Positions 11,880-24,841 of a stretch of 64,000 nucleotides of DNA are shown piece by piece. Origin of the DNA: Pisaster brevispinus (lineage: Eukaryota; Echinodermata; Asteroidea; Forcipulatida; Asteriidae); assembly GCA_023634235.1 (NCBI GenBank), contig JAMKCF010000020.1, positions 8,866,001 to 8,930,000 of the forward strand, read 5' to 3'. The notes below the pieces were generated by a model. The model was not told the origin of the DNA and searched no databases. It saw only the letters and a program-made list of their open reading frames with translations. Position 1 is the stretch's first letter, and each line of letters opens with the position of its first letter. The translations under genes were made by a program, and so were the position numbers.

Positions 11880-12050
11880 TATCGGGTCCTTGTTTATACA
11901 CCCTGGCTAGTTGAAGCTATTCAGGGTCAAGTGTCTTGCTCATGGACATAAGTGCCATGACTGGGATTCGAACCCACACTCCTCCGATGACTAGTAGGAC
12001 ATCAGAACTTGAGCCTGATGCGCTCAAGTGCTCGGATACTAAGTGCATTT
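11880..12050 (-). mobile_element. tRNA-derived SINE-like copy, reverse
   Basis: On the minus strand: GAGCGCATCAGGCTCAAGTTCTGATG, then GTGTGGGTTCGAATCCCAGTCATGGCACTTATG. This is a tRNA-Leu-like head with a good box B (GGTTCGAATCC), followed by the CAAGACACTTGACCCTGA body. Same family as 50530-50880 and 58080-58255. Confidence 0.65.
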
Positions 12051-13200
12051 CTTTGGATGTATGAAAAACGAAAGAAAGACCCCCCCAAAAAAAATAAAAA
12101 TAAATAAAAACACAATAAATAATAGTTAAATACAATAAAATAAATAAATAAACCAGTCCAAAGCGGGTTGAACACGCAGAGAATAACTCTTCAATCCAAC
12201 CTGAACAAACAGCGTTGACGAGTACTGGCGCAAGTACTAGCTTATTTTGGAAGAAATCAAATACTACTATTTGTATTGTCCTCATTTGTGGGTACTTTCT
12301 TGGATGCTAATTATTGTAACAATTAACCTAATAAGTACCTCTTTATCGGTGTGGGGCACATAAGAAGAAGAAGAAGAGAACCAAGGTGTTCTCTTTATCC
12401 CTTAAAAAAAATTACATCAAATTAAAAATCAATTTCAGTTTTAAAACTTACAAAGCATTACTCGTTTTACTTACCCTTTTTTTTTACCATAGCTTCTCAA
12501 ATTATTTGATGCTCAACAGACAATACTTATTGATATTTATGACGCGGGGCAAGATCATATATTGTTACCACTCATCTTTGTACAGGAACATAGTGGATCC
12601 TTATGTTTAAAATCACCCTCCACCCAGCAAAAGCCTGCTACAAACTTTACCAACTAGGAACTTGTTAGAAAAACGCCTGGGCACACTATACCACCCCCAC
12701 TCGCAAGCAACATATTATAATACAAGAAAACTCCCCCGTATGGGACTTTTCTTTGGTCTTTTACAAAGCAAAAGTACACACTGCCAAAAGTTAATCAAAG
12801 ACACGCACAACCATATGTGGTTAAGCGTACACCTACATTAGTTAGTAATTAATCTAATTGGTACACAATGCTACTTTTGTTTCCTTATGCCTGCAACAAG
12901 TTGTGACCCATAAAATGTGGCAGTTAAAAGACAAAGTGCTGGTAGACGAGTGTTACACAATACGTTTTTTTTTTAGTGGAGAGGCTAGATTCGCGGGGGA
13001 GAAAGGTGCAGGCATGGACCCCACAAACCGTGCACGAGACCTTGAGTAATAAAAGTATGAATGGGAACTAGGGTGAAAGTATTTAGGCCTAATGGGAGAA
13101 GAGGAGACTTCACGTTATGCGTGTACCTGCATAATCCATGTTTTGCATTGATAGCTTAATCGCCAGAAGTTATGTCTCTCTGTCTATGCCCCGGTGACAT

Positions 13201-13240
13201 GGGGGTGGGGTTGGTATGGAGGGGTGGGTAGGGGTGGGGT
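13201..13240 (+). other. G-quadruplex-type tract
   Basis: Six runs of three to five G lie within 40 bases (GGGGGTGGGGTTGG..., GGGGTGGGTAGGGGTGGGG), with loops of 1-10 bases. This meets the usual pattern for intramolecular G-quadruplex formation on the + strand. Confidence 0.7.
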
Positions 13241-13960
13241 ATGGTGGTGAGCTCCCAATATATTGTGAGGATTGCATGTGAGTGGACTGATTGTCGCACT
13301 TTTATGTCTTTTTCCACATAATATACCAAATCCTAACTCATAAAGCCACTAAGCAAAACAAACAAGTATCTAAGCAAAAACCAAAAACAAAAACAAAGCA
13401 TCCATTGTACTATATCTTACGTACCGTCTTTGACTGGTCTCCTTTTGTTAAGCAGAACATGTTAAGGCGACTCTTTTACGATGCCCATTTACGGATTCCT
13501 AATTCGTCAAGCAAAATTTTCTGCAACAGAAATTGCTCTAAATAAATAACGACTCATTTACGATGCCCATTTACGGATTCCCAATGCGTGAGAGTCGTTC
13601 ACCATTATTTTGCAGCTTTATTTGCGGACGTGGGTATTAGTATTAGCAAAAGGAGTTTTTATCGTCCGGGCGTCACAAATGAAATGCAAGTAACAATTTT
13701 GTGAAATTGTGTGATTTTAATCTTGACGTCGTTTACTACAATTCGGAAGCGAGTCATATTCGTATAGCCTAATTGAGAATAATGCATGTATTTGTAACAT
13801 GTTGTCACTGTTTTAGCGAGGAGATGGTTGCGAGGCACCTAAATGTAACCCAAGGAAAGAAGCCTAGTCACGTTGTGTTTTAACGAAGTTACTCACCATA
13901 CACATTAAACTCACTCATTGAGCTTTTGCGGTTTCACAAGTATACAGGCCAATGATTTTG

Positions 13961-14384
13961 ACTAATTTTGTGTCAGTTACCTGACATTTTGATTACAACT
14001 GTTAATTCAGTGGTAAGGTTTAACTCTTAAAAGAACAATCTCTGGTCATTAATAGCATAACTATAGTGTTTAACAATGCGAGTTTGTCAGTTACCTGACA
14101 TTTTGGATAACAACTCTTGTTGCAGTGGTAAGGCTTAACTGTTAACGAAAAATCTCATGGCCTTAATAGCATAACTATAGTGTTTAATAATGCGAGTTTG
14201 TCAGTTTGAGTTTGCACTTAATGTAAATATCGACTAATTCTGTGTTAGTTACCTGACATTTTTGATTACAACTCTTGTTCCAGTGGTAAGGTTAAACTGT
14301 TAACGAAAAATCTTATGCAATTAATAGCATAACTAGGCCTAAGTGTTAAACGCTGCGAGTTGATCAGTTTGAGCACCCGCCCCT
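13961..14384 (+). repeat. Three-unit tandem repeat with GTCAGTTACCTGACA palindrome
   Basis: Three units start at the palindrome GTCAGTTACCTGAC(A) near 13972, 14085 and 14243. Each continues with TTTTGATTACAACT, CAGTGGTAAGG, AACTGTTAACGAAAAATCT and TTAATAGCATAACTA. Spacing is about 112 and 159 bases; the third unit includes an extra segment. Confidence 0.85.
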
Positions 14385-15756
14385 AATGTGAATGTCTCAA
14401 AACACTTTTGTACGCGCATGCCCGTTTCCTTTGTGAAAAGGGTCTTCCAGTTCGTTCCCATAACTTTAAGATATTTTTCTTATTTCTGTGAAAAGGACCT
14501 GAGTTGTGCAGGCATCTTGTTTTCTCCACTGGACGTAACCGAAACGAGGCTGAAGGGAGAATGGTCAGGTCTCGTGTTAGCTTATGAAAAACTATGTTGA
14601 TTATTTGTAATTGTATACAGGGAACGCGTTTAAGATGGTGAAAGATCACCAGCCATAAAATGATGCTCTATCATTGCGAAGCACCTCATTTATGAAATAT
14701 TTATAGGTCTCTGTTTCTTGTTTCTCGTGTGTTTCTTGAAAACAAAATGAGAGGAAAGATTGATTTTGTCTTTCTAAAAGCCAATCGTGTTTCATACCAC
14801 ATGAGGCCGTATATGGAAGCTCTTGAATAATTCAACGAAGACCCCCAATGAACGATTGTATAAAGTGCATTTTATTCAGTACCCTATTTACTGTAATTTC
14901 GGGGAAAAAATTCACATGATATAAATTGAATCAAAAATCACCACAAATATGCCATAATAACCTAAGCCGGGGCCATTTACGGTAAAGTACGGGAAACCAC
15001 TTGTTACTGGGGCGCGTCACCGGTAACCATACACCCCGGGTCTCCGGCACGACTCCCCCAGGGATCTCGCCTCTCGCTACGCTCAGCTTCAGATATGATA
15101 TAATTAGACTGATGAGCGCGATCTCCCGTGCGTCGTGTCTTTGTTTTTAGGTGACATATCATTCCGTTCGTTTTGATTAGCTGCTTTAATTTCATGCTTT
15201 ATGCCCCTGTCTGTGTGACTTCTTGTCAGACGTTTAATACACTAATGCACCACAGAGCATATACCATCGTATACAAACAATTATCTGTTGACTTGACTAA
15301 TATTAGTACATGCTCTATATGGTGTGGGTATCAAATGACTCAATATAAATACAGCAGGGCCTATACGTAGTTGGAGCTTGGAAGCGCACTTCTGATAATA
15401 TAAACCCATACAAATCACTTTTGTTGCACACTTGTTTGATTAGGGAACCCACTTTCAAAATGACAATGTGAATTTGAATTATATTTTCTCCCTATTGATG
15501 TCAACGTAGTTTTGGACTCTAAGACGAAACAGAAGTACAGGATGATTAACGGTGGGGGCAGACAAGGGGGAATAGTTTGAGAAAATGTGCTTTAGAATTG
15601 TTTTTAGATAGGGACAACCAAATTCTTCCTATATTTTGTTCACAGGAACAATCTGATATGGTCAATAGCCAAATGTATATTTCATTTCCCGTGACATATA
15701 CCTGCCGTACTAACATTATTGCGAGTTCAACCAGAAAGCTCGCTTATCATACATTG

Positions 15757-15974
15757 CAAAAACTGCGGTGTTAAAATTGACACCATGGGTATTGTCACTA
15801 TATAGAGATACCGACAGACGAATCAAAACTTACACCAAAGGGTGTTAAAATAACACTTATTTTTGCCACATTGGTGTTATATAAACACCCTATGATGTTA
15901 ATTTTGACTCTGTCTTGGGTATCTATAATAGGTGGCAACACCCATGGTGTAAATTCAATACGGTAAAGTTTTGT
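15757..15974. mobile_element. TGTCAATTTAACACC family, copy 2
   Basis: Left end CAAAAACTGCGGTGTTAAAA and a matching inverted right end (GGTGTAAATTCAATACGGTAAAG). Inside are GGGTGTTAAAATAACACTT and GGTGTTATATAAACACCC palindromes and a shared internal segment (GTATCTATAATAGGTGGCAACACCC, compare GTATCTTTATGTGACAACACCC in copy 1). Confidence 0.7.
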
Positions 15975-16179
15975 TGTCAACTGTCAGAAATACTGATGTC
16001 AAAGTCAGGAAAATAGCATCCCAGACCTCGCATTGTTTATTTCGATTGATAAAACCAAAATAAGCCCGATGTAGGAGCTCGCATGAAATCCCCGAATAGG
16101 CGCATTGACCCAACTCACATGACGTCATCATCACAGTAATATCAGTTGCACCATTTTGGGGTCGTCAGTGTCCCCGTGT

Positions 16180-16345
16180 GTACAGGCCGTGTCCGACATA
16201 GCTAGCGGCTATGGCTACAGCTATGGCTGTTGCTAATGGTGTTGCCAAGGACTTCGTATGTCGTCAACGCACAATGACGCGGCGATCAAGCCATAGTCGT
16301 AGCCACGGTCGTAGCTGCATCCGGGTACGGCCCCATACATTGATC
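16180..16345. mobile_element. GGCTACGGC-type palindromic element, copy 2
   Basis: GGCCGTGTCCGACATAGC, GGCTATGGCTACAGCTATGG and, inverted near the end, GCCATAGTCGTAGCCACGG and CCGGGTACGGCCCC. Same family as 6140-6295. Confidence 0.5.
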
Positions 16346-16857
16346 TCCATTTTGTTGCCAGTATCACTTGAGATCAATGGTAGTGTACGCATTTTAGGCG
16401 TTGGTGAAGGGGGCAACATCGTTTTTGTCGTTATTTTCAGTGAAACATAACCACCGAAATAAGTTAGAAGGTAGTATTTTGAAGTTAATTGAAAAGAAAA
16501 CACTTTTGTTTTCCATTTTAAAATGATATTAAGCTTTCAATTGGCAGTTACCGGATGATCTATGGAAATAGCTACAGGCGTAAACTGAGTGATCGGCCTC
16601 GTCCCGAGCGAACAAAACAAACACTGATGCTGCGTATAACATTATTTATCCACTGTGTTTACCTAGTTGATCACAAGCTCGCACGGCTCATATGTAAAGC
16701 ATACATGTCAACCACTTTTACTGACACACTTTGAGTGTGATCCATCGGTCGGATTATTGGATACCATTTTGGATGAGCATTCATTCCCATGGTAGTTTAT
16801 ACTTGTAAAGGGGGAGGTATGCAATGTTCACTTATTTTAAACCAGCATACCACAAGT

Positions 16858-16951
16858 ACAATTTATGACTGGTATCCTGCCCATTTCTGCTTAGCAGAAA
16901 ATTGTTAAGCAATATGTTCTGCTTAAGCAGCTCTATGAAATTGGGTCCTGG
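16858..16951. mobile_element. ATTTCATA / GGGCCC foldback element, partial
   Basis: TTTCTGCTTAGCAGAAAATTGTTAAGCAATATGTTCTGCTTAAGCAGCTCTATGAAATTGGGTCC is the right half of the element seen complete at 57388-57589 and 60461-60654. Confidence 0.6.
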
Positions 16952-18350
16952 CCGTTTGGTGACTTGGGTTGGGAAAGTGCATTCGATCCAAAGCCCTGGA
17001 GCTCCATAAACGTATTACATTTCCATGTTTCCGTCGTTAATGTCAAGGTTTGCATAACAATACACTGATCGACAATGGAGTAATGTTTCCAAATGAGCCT
17101 GCTACTCTGGCGCGCCATACAAAGTGCACTGACGACATCATAGCCTCAACAGCCACTTTATACTGCAAGGTATGGACGGCTGACAGTGCCTGGGGAAGGA
17201 AACAAACTTGAAAATATTTTTTTAATTACCTAAAAATCTATAATACCTATATAAATCTAATAGTATTTGGGAAATGTTCCCGGATGTTGTTTGAGGACTA
17301 TGGGGTTAGATTGCAAAATTTAACGGACTGTGTACATCATTGGTAAAATTGAAGTAAATATTGGTAAATGTCAACATAATTTGCACACAACGAGCATGGT
17401 ATAAAGACGGCCATGGTGTAAAACTTCCCTTGAAATGCTTTTGCCTGAAGTGTTTTTTTGTTTGAGAGATGAGTAAACCAATAGTTAGTTTTGATCTCGC
17501 GAGACCAACAATTTATTGTTTGAAAACAGTGAAAACAAATAATTCTCCCACTGTTTTGTCTTGACTCCAACTGTCCGAGCCTAAACTTTTTACAGGTTTG
17601 TTATATCATGTATTTGGGTCACATAACGAGCGGATACACCCGCACAAGTATGCTGGCCTTCGATAATTGCTAGTTGTATATATAGGCTGTAAGATGTCGA
17701 GATGGGGGTAGTGTATTGTCATGTATAATGATTGAATTGAACGTTGAAGGACCCACAAAGGCAATATAGCATGGATGTATGTGCCCCATGCGGTACTCAC
17801 ACGCACAACCTTGTCGGCAGCTGCCTCGTTCCCCTCCCCCGCCCCCACTTAAACCGTGACCAACGACTTTGGTGAAATGCTCACCCAGTTGGTACGGTGG
17901 ATGGGAACTACTCTTGACGGGGTGCTGTCTCCCCTCAAACGCAACAGCTGGGTTCAGTGACGAAAACAAGAGAGACTCCGTACATCAGAGCTATAAACAT
18001 GTTCTATGGTACGTCGACACAAGACGAAAATAGACGGGTGTTCCGAACACATAGAACACCCCCTTTACGAATTACCATAGACGACGGTAACAGGATGCAA
18101 TCCCGGATATGTGGCAATGAACTGTACCCCTCCCTTTGTGTAGCCAAAACTGTCCCACACACCCCGAACTAGGCACGCACCGATGGTCGTTTATGGGGAA
18201 CATCAATAACACAATGTTCGTAGGGCTCCTTTTTGTTGTTGTTTGTTGAATGGGTTGCGAAGATGAAATCTGTGTTTTGCAGCTGTACACGGCGTGCAGA
18301 GTTCACCAATTCCGTCTCCCAACACAAAGTCAAAAACTTCAAAGCCGCGG

Positions 18351-18504
18351 ATAATAGACTGTGCAAGTCTCGCGCGTATTCGAATATTTGGGATCCGATT
18401 AAAGCGCGTGAGTTTGTTTCTTTCACGCGTTAAAGCAATGTACGTGGGACCACAGTGGTCACAAAAAACGTTCGAATACGCGCGAGACTTGCATGGTCTA
18501 TTAT
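18351..18504. mobile_element. 154-bp inverted-repeat element, copy 1
   Basis: The ends form a terminal inverted repeat of about 34 bases (left starts ATAATAGACTGTGCAAGTCT, continuing CGCGCGTATTCGAA; the right end is its complement with two mismatches). The short middle has CACGCGTTAAAGCAATGTACG and GTGGGACCA. No coding capacity. A second copy in opposite orientation is at 53178-53329. Confidence 0.9.
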
Positions 18505-19884
18505 TTGGTATGGCATTTCAAATGTCTCAAAGTTTATGGGTGACAAAACCGCAATCCAGCCGTAGAACCAATCGACCTTTATTACGGTGCAGCCATTTTG
18601 ATATTCTCCCATTTAAATAAATGTATAACCAAACCGAGGCTGGAACGAAAATAATGTCCGGTTCCCTTTTGTACAATGATTTATTAGCTTCCATTACTGT
18701 TTTTAGATACCGGGACCATGACCGAGATAGTGGCAGCATGATAACGGTATACAGCTTGAGACGTAGCTATAAAACAGTAAATGAACATTCCAAGCTTTAT
18801 ATACTTTGTAAAAATGCGGGGCCTGTAAATGCTACGTGACAATGGAACTTGCGGTTTTCATTAAACCATTGCGGATGAACGGTTTTTAAGATAGCACGTG
18901 TTCCATTCAATTAGTAGAGTGATATTTTAGTGGTTTAAATCTTGCTTTTTTCTGCCCGCCTTGGAGCTTAAAACCATACAAGCAATACTAGAACACGAAA
19001 GATACCCCAAAGTAAGTCGAACGTTAAATGCAAAAGTAAAAAGAATGCAGTCTTAAGTTATTTGGATAATTATGACTTATCCAATCTGAGGAGAAGTTCT
19101 TTTCCCCTCACCAATGGTTATCATTTTGCAGATCAATCATTCATTTATAAAGAGTCTATAATTGCAAAGCCTCAAACTAATCAGAATTTATTTCACAGTG
19201 CGTCGACGGATCCTTCCGAGTTGAGTTTAGTGGGCTGGCGTGTCAGAGCGTCTTACCCCAGGCGGGCCGGCTGCCCAGCGCCTGCCCGGTGCTCACGAAG
19301 TCGGTCAATTAGAACGGGTTCTAAAAATGTCAGCGCTGTCTTTCCCTGTTCGAAAATGTGCTTTCCAAAAAGTCAGTCAGAAAGCTATATTGTCAGACAT
19401 GCGGTTGTTTTTATAGTTCACCACAAATGATTCAATGTGTTGTGTGACAAACCGACACGATAGAACAACGAAATGTCCAAAGTTAGAAACAAAGAAACAT
19501 TTTAGGTCATAAAATTCTCCCACCGAGCTGTGAAAGTTTGAAATGCATCACCCTCGAAACAGTATCTTCTAAGGCCGTGATCCACACGCGCTTGTCTGAC
19601 TGGTGCTGTGTGCGGAAGACAAAAGCTTCGAGTTTCATATCACCCCAACCCCACAAATGCACGTTCAACTAACCCCATGACCCGGTTTTACAGTTGATAT
19701 GAAAGCAAGATCGTTCACTACCATCCTCTGTAACTTAAACTCTAGAGTGTATAGGTTTTTTTTTAAAGTGAGTGCAGCTCTTTCGTTTCATTCAACAAAA
19801 ATAATGTCATTTTGAAAGTTAGGTTACCTTTAGTAATGGTTATCATATAGACGACCAGAAACCAACCAAAACAGATGTGCCGTC

Positions 19885-20012
19885 AGAAGTGACCCGGGTC
19901 AGGGTCCTGTGATGGCATGACCCATTTCTGGGTTAAATAATTACCATGAATCGGTGTAAAAAATCCAATGCTTAACCACTTTGCGGGTGAGCCTGACCCA
20001 GGATTAGTCAGG
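19885..20012. mobile_element. GGGTCA/TGACCC family copy
   Basis: AAGTGACCCGGGTCAGGGTCC, TGACCCATTTCTGGGTTAAAT and GGGTGAGCCTGACCC align with the internal part of the 24611-24841 copy. Confidence 0.65.
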
Positions 20013-21645
20013 TTCCCGCTGTCAGCTGGCCATAGTTTCCATGCAGAGCGCACCCGAATCTCCGTGCACGCTGGCCATCCTTGCGTGTGCCCTCCGCCCT
20101 ATACCCCCGTAGTACAGTACACTCATTCCCTGTGCTGAATAACGTCCACGCCGATGTCCCCGGGTGTGTCTGCCCCCCCCCCCACGAAGGTCAAACATTT
20201 CTTTTTATTCCCTAGCAAATATTTAAAAAAAGCCATTGAACATTTTAGAGGGTCTACAAAAACGAACACTAACACATATTTGAAGAAGAACAAAAACAGT
20301 GCAAAAATGTTTAGCAAACCGGCCGGGAGGGCAGATACAGTCGGGCTGATACACTCAACTAATTAGAAACAACACAAGAAACAAAATAGCCCTGACAGGA
20401 AAGGCCAATAGTGACAAAAAAGGTCACTTTCAAAGTGGCTTACCATTTGGTTGCCGAAACCACTTTGAGTCAAAAGAGGGTGCTATCAGACGAAATTTGT
20501 GAATTTCTACACAATTCGCAGTATGTTAGAGTTGTTAGAATTTTTTTCTCTGGGCAATTAATTGTGACAGATGATGCTAGTTTCTGTTAAACAGGAAGCG
20601 GAATTGCTTTAAAATATCCCGCTTTGTTTGTAAGCCCAAATCATCTCTAACTGCAAAACATGGACTGTTTCCCACGTAGTCTTACTTAACAACACTTAAG
20701 CAATGCTTGGAAAGACAATTTCACCAAGTACTGTTTTTCCCAGGATCGCAGAAGATGAAATTCGCCCCATGTCAAGTTTATTTCATACATCTTATGTTTG
20801 TTCCCTCCGATTTGAGTGTTATCTTTTCAGTTAACATTATTATTATTTAAGTGTATCCAAAGTAACTATCACAGCAATTGATAATTCTTCAGGAAAGGGC
20901 AAGGTTGTGGACGCGGGGTGGGGGTCAAACGAATTAATTACGCAAAAGATTAACTCTTCAGTAGAACCGAAGACTTGTGTAAACGATAAGTTTGTAATTT
21001 CCCCTTTTTAATTATTCATTTTGATTGATATGACTGCTTGTTCAGATCTGAACCGTAATTGCTCCATAACTTTCCTTTTCTGTTCCTGAAATGAGCCGTA
21101 GCCTAGCAAATATTGCCATGCTGGGGCCATGCCACGGCATACAATACTAGGGGAAGATTATAAATACTTAATGCTTAACGCATTCGGCAGTGTCGTCCGC
21201 AATGTTTTTTTTTTTTTTTTTTCGTTTTTTTGTTTTGTTAGACAATGGGTATTGTTCGAGGAAAATTAAACATAAACCGATTATGATGTTGGCTTTTTGC
21301 TGTTGATATTCGACAGTGTAAAACTGTCTTTGTTGACACGGAAAGTAATTATTTCTGGACATGGTGTGTCCCATTGTGTAACTTCACCGTGCATCGTTAA
21401 AATTTTAATGTTATTCTATTAATAATAAGTTCATTTATCTTATTTTGTTGTGACACAATACCCGACAACCTTTACAAAAAGACAAACTGATTAACGTATA
21501 TAGGCCTAATGCGTATTTCAATGCATGTAGACCCCAACCAACTACACTTCCCGATCAGCAGTACATTGAGTTTTGTTGTGAAAAAGCAAAACATTGTAAA
21601 CTGCAATAAAGAAAAACCGCTTAATACAACCCACTGCAATTTACA

Positions 21646-21809
21646 GCACTCTCTAAAAAACAACTCCCAGGCGCCTGAACCTCTTTCTCGGTCAGAATGG
21701 ACTGTGGACCGGACCTGTGTCAAAATTACCCAAAAATGGGTCAAACTGACGTAAAATCCGAACTCAAACCCCATTTTCAACCAGTTTATGGCTCAGCCTG
21801 ACCCCAGAC
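21646..21809. mobile_element. GGGTCA/TGACCC family copy interrupted by a foldback element
   Basis: The left end CACTCTCTAAAAAACAACTC matches the family terminus. TGTGTCAAAATTACCCAAAAATGGGTCAAACTGACG and TTTTCAACCAGTTTATGG follow. The copy breaks off where the element at 21813-21998 begins; GGGTCGG resumes right after it, so the foldback element probably inserted here. Confidence 0.7.
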
Positions 21810-21812
21810 CTG

Positions 21813-21998
21813 CAGCCGATTTCACGAAAGTAGTGCGTAAGTTGCGCCATTTTTTTGTGGCGTAACTTTCAGACTTGCGCCACTTTCAGATGTAGCCTAA
21901 CTTTCGTGAAATCGATCTAAAACTAGTGGCGCAACTTGCGCCATAAACGTTGCGCAAGTAGACTTACGCCATGGCGTAAAGTTTCGTGAAATCGGCTG
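21813..21998. mobile_element. Foldback element with CAGCCGATTTCACGAAA ends
   Basis: Perfect 17-base inverted termini CAGCCGATTTCACGAAA and TTTCGTGAAATCGGCTG enclose nested inverted copies of GTAAGTTGCGCCA/TGGCGCAAC. CTG flanks both sides and may be a short target duplication. No coding capacity. Confidence 0.85.
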
Positions 21999-23997
21999 CT
22001 GGGTCGGTATCATTTAATGTTAGGTATTATTGATTTTGTGTATGTCAAGTTAGCTGGAACCGTGCTCCGTTTGATTTGGACTTGGTTTAATGTGCCAGAG
22101 TCAAAGTCAAATCCAACACTAATCCATGGTCATACTTTGGGCAGATTTGGAGTCTCAAAATATCCTTTAACCCGGGTCTTGACATCCGGATGCCGCACTC
22201 TATAAGTTCTGGTTCCGGACCGTATATCAAATCTCGCCACTCCTTGTTATTAGCAATTGGAACCCGGAATCTGGGTCCGTCTGATTTTATAGATTTTTGT
22301 ATCAAATAATACATATCAGCAATTTGCAACAACGGTACACAAAACAATTAGGTCAACGTCTCTTCTCCTCAGCAGATGGCAGATAATGTTGTAATAATAA
22401 CAATATGATGAGAATGGAAAAAATAGTCTCATTCTCCTTTTCGAGCGGGTTAATGGCTACTTTATGGGCTGTGGATCTAGGCAGTTCCATCGGCGCGCAG
22501 CAGCGCAGCACGCGTGGTCGATTACTCGGGCGAGCTACCTTCCACACACGGCTGACCATGCATGCACTCGGCAGCTGACTGGTACACCTCACAACATTGA
22601 CTACATGAAGAATGTTCCTGTTGTTAGTTGTAAATCTCCTCGGTGTATGAATCCCATGAAATGATAACGATCGAAAACATAAAAAGAGAATTTTTTTTTT
22701 AATTGAAAGCTTACTAAATAAGAGAAAGCTTAGGCCCTACCTTTTGAAAAAGTAACCTTTGCATCATTAGCAAATTGTTCTGTGAAATATTTCCGCTTGA
22801 AATACTGTCAAATTGTCAGAATGATTGATCTTTTGAATGGGAGACGGTCTCCACCAGGATTGAGGGTAAAAAGCAGGTGGAGTATTGGGGGATCTTCGGT
22901 ACATGGAGTTAAACAAAATTAACTATATAGTTTTCTCGTACATGGATGATGGAAGTGTGTTTGTGTGCCCTTACTCACGCCAAATAAAAAATGAAACAAT
23001 GCTACCTCACAAGGTTTTCTTTGTTCTAGTGGTACCCCCAACAAAGAATTTCTTCATAAAAGGGAATCTAAAAATGAGACTTAGCCTTAAAAATATTGAA
23101 CAGATTCCCCAACTCTTCAAAATAGTAAACTACTAATAACTGAAAAGAGTCCGAAAATGGAGGGATACAAAACGTACGCAAGCATTGCACACTTTTGCAT
23201 GCAGAAGATCATCTGAAGTAGCTTTTCTAAAAAACAATTCCCGAGATTCCCACAACACAATGAAGACACAACGGGGGGGGGGGGGGTAGGGTCAGGGGGT
23301 GTACACCATGCCATTTATCCAACTCCAAACGTGTTGGGGGTACTTGACCCTTAAATGGATACCCCGTGTCGTGTTGACTCTGAAAACGGTTCCATCCCTT
23401 CGTGACCAAAAAGCAGTCATTTTTAGCCGCAAAATCCACAGGCTGGATATTCAATGCGAGTTTCATCGATTGAAACAATTTATCAGTCTGGAATTCATTT
23501 TTAATTATAAAAACACATGTTCGTATAAAAAGTCATGAATTGTGATGGCCCGTTTCACTCACATCCATAATGGCTTGCACCTGTTGTTTTATCCCACAAA
23601 TTTCCATATTGTACGGTCACTGTAAAGAACACTTATGTTCAATTCAAACAACATGTGTGTTGTGTATGTCTTTTGTTTCTTGGATTACACCTGTCAGTTC
23701 GATAATGACTTTTCCGCCCAAATGTGATGCCGGATAAAAGAAGAAATAATTTGTCACATCCATTGTTTGAATTATCAATTGAAATGGGTGATTGGCAAGA
23801 TGTCATTTAATGAGCACTCTGAATGACAACTGGCTTTACATCAAACTTTGCGGAAAATGCTGCCGCTATTATCGCCTGGCAAAAGTCGTGTACCATTCTT
23901 TATTTTCGAAACAGTGTCTAGTTTTCTGCCATCTGCGAATCATGCATCAATAAGCACATAAATATAACTCCATTGTGCTGGGTTTGGGAAATAATAG

Positions 23998-24186
23998 AGT
24001 AAGTTCGCCATTTGGTGCTCTATATGTGGCATGGGTACCCCCTTCTATTGTGCCTTCATTGTGTTTAGGAAATCTCAGGAACTCTTTAGATGTTATTAGA
24101 GAGGTACTTCTGTACAAGAGGGTGTGTTAAAGTAGGGGAACATTTTTATGGGGGGGGGGGCACCCTCTGTCACATGTCGGGCACGG
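23998..24186 (+). repeat. Dispersed G-tract repeat, copy 1
   Basis: Shares CATTTGGTGCT..ATATGTGGCATGGGT, GGAAATCTCAGGAA.TCTTTAGA, GTGTGTTAAAGTA and a G run followed by CC.CTGCCACATGTC.GGCA with 26278-26497, in the same orientation. The two copies bracket the 25368-25825 exon. Unclassified. Confidence 0.75.
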
Positions 24187-24308
24187 TATGTCTGACAACA
24201 CCGACTTGTTGTTCTCTCCATTAATATTTGGTGAAACTAACACCGTGTTGGTGTTGTCACATAAAAGATACAAAGAAAATCCATTGAACACCCCAGTTTT
24301 TGAAGTGT
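24183..24308. mobile_element. TGTCAATTTAACACC family, partial copy 3
   Basis: GTGTTGTCACATAAAAGATAC and ATTGAACACCCCAGTTTTTG match the right part of copy 1 (5968-6129). The left part is lost or diverged. Confidence 0.5.
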
Positions 24309-24610
24309 ACAATAAGAAGTACTTTTCAAAATTTTCTAAATGGCTGCTGATGCTTTTTATTCCCCCTGTATTTTTCAAAAAGGACACATCTACGATGGCC
24401 CTATATCCAAACATCTTTCTCGTGACATACCCTGACTGTGCGCCAAATTTCAAGCTTGAATCATCAAAGGCATTCCCCCAAATACCCCCCCCCCCCCCTC
24501 CAGCAAGGCTCCGGTCCACGGCTGGAATCGAAGCAAAGTCCACATGCAGAGGTGAACGGCATGACAATGTACCACGTACAAACGTACAAAGTTGTTTCCT
24601 TCGCTCGTTA

Positions 24611-24841
24611 CACTCTAAAATCTGTCCCGGATTTCAGGTCCTATGTGGTCTGAGCCATTTCTGGGTCAATGTGACCCGGGAACCTGTGTCAAAATGACCC
24701 GGAAATGGCTCAAACTTGCACAGAATCGCGCATAAGGTCTCATCTTTGAACCAGTTTACTGACCAGCACGACCCTGAATTGAGCCACGCCCCCTTGGACC
24801 CGGACCACGGGTCAAAATCCGACCCGGAAGTTTTTAGAGTG
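24611..24841. mobile_element. GGGTCA/TGACCC repeat family, most complete copy
   Basis: It has 10-base inverted ends, CACTCTAAAA at 24611 and TTTTAGAGTG ending 24841. Between them are many GGGTCA and TGACCC half-sites in both orientations, including GGTCAATGTGACC at 24664-24676, plus CCTGTGTCAAAATGACCCGG and AACCAGTTTACTGACCAGCA. 231 bp, no coding capacity. Other copies are listed in separate entries. Confidence 0.8.

Noticed and set aside
24188..24697. 169-codon frame before the main exon
   Set aside because: It crosses two inverted-repeat elements (TGTCAATTTAACACC and GGGTCA families) and a C tract; not a gene.
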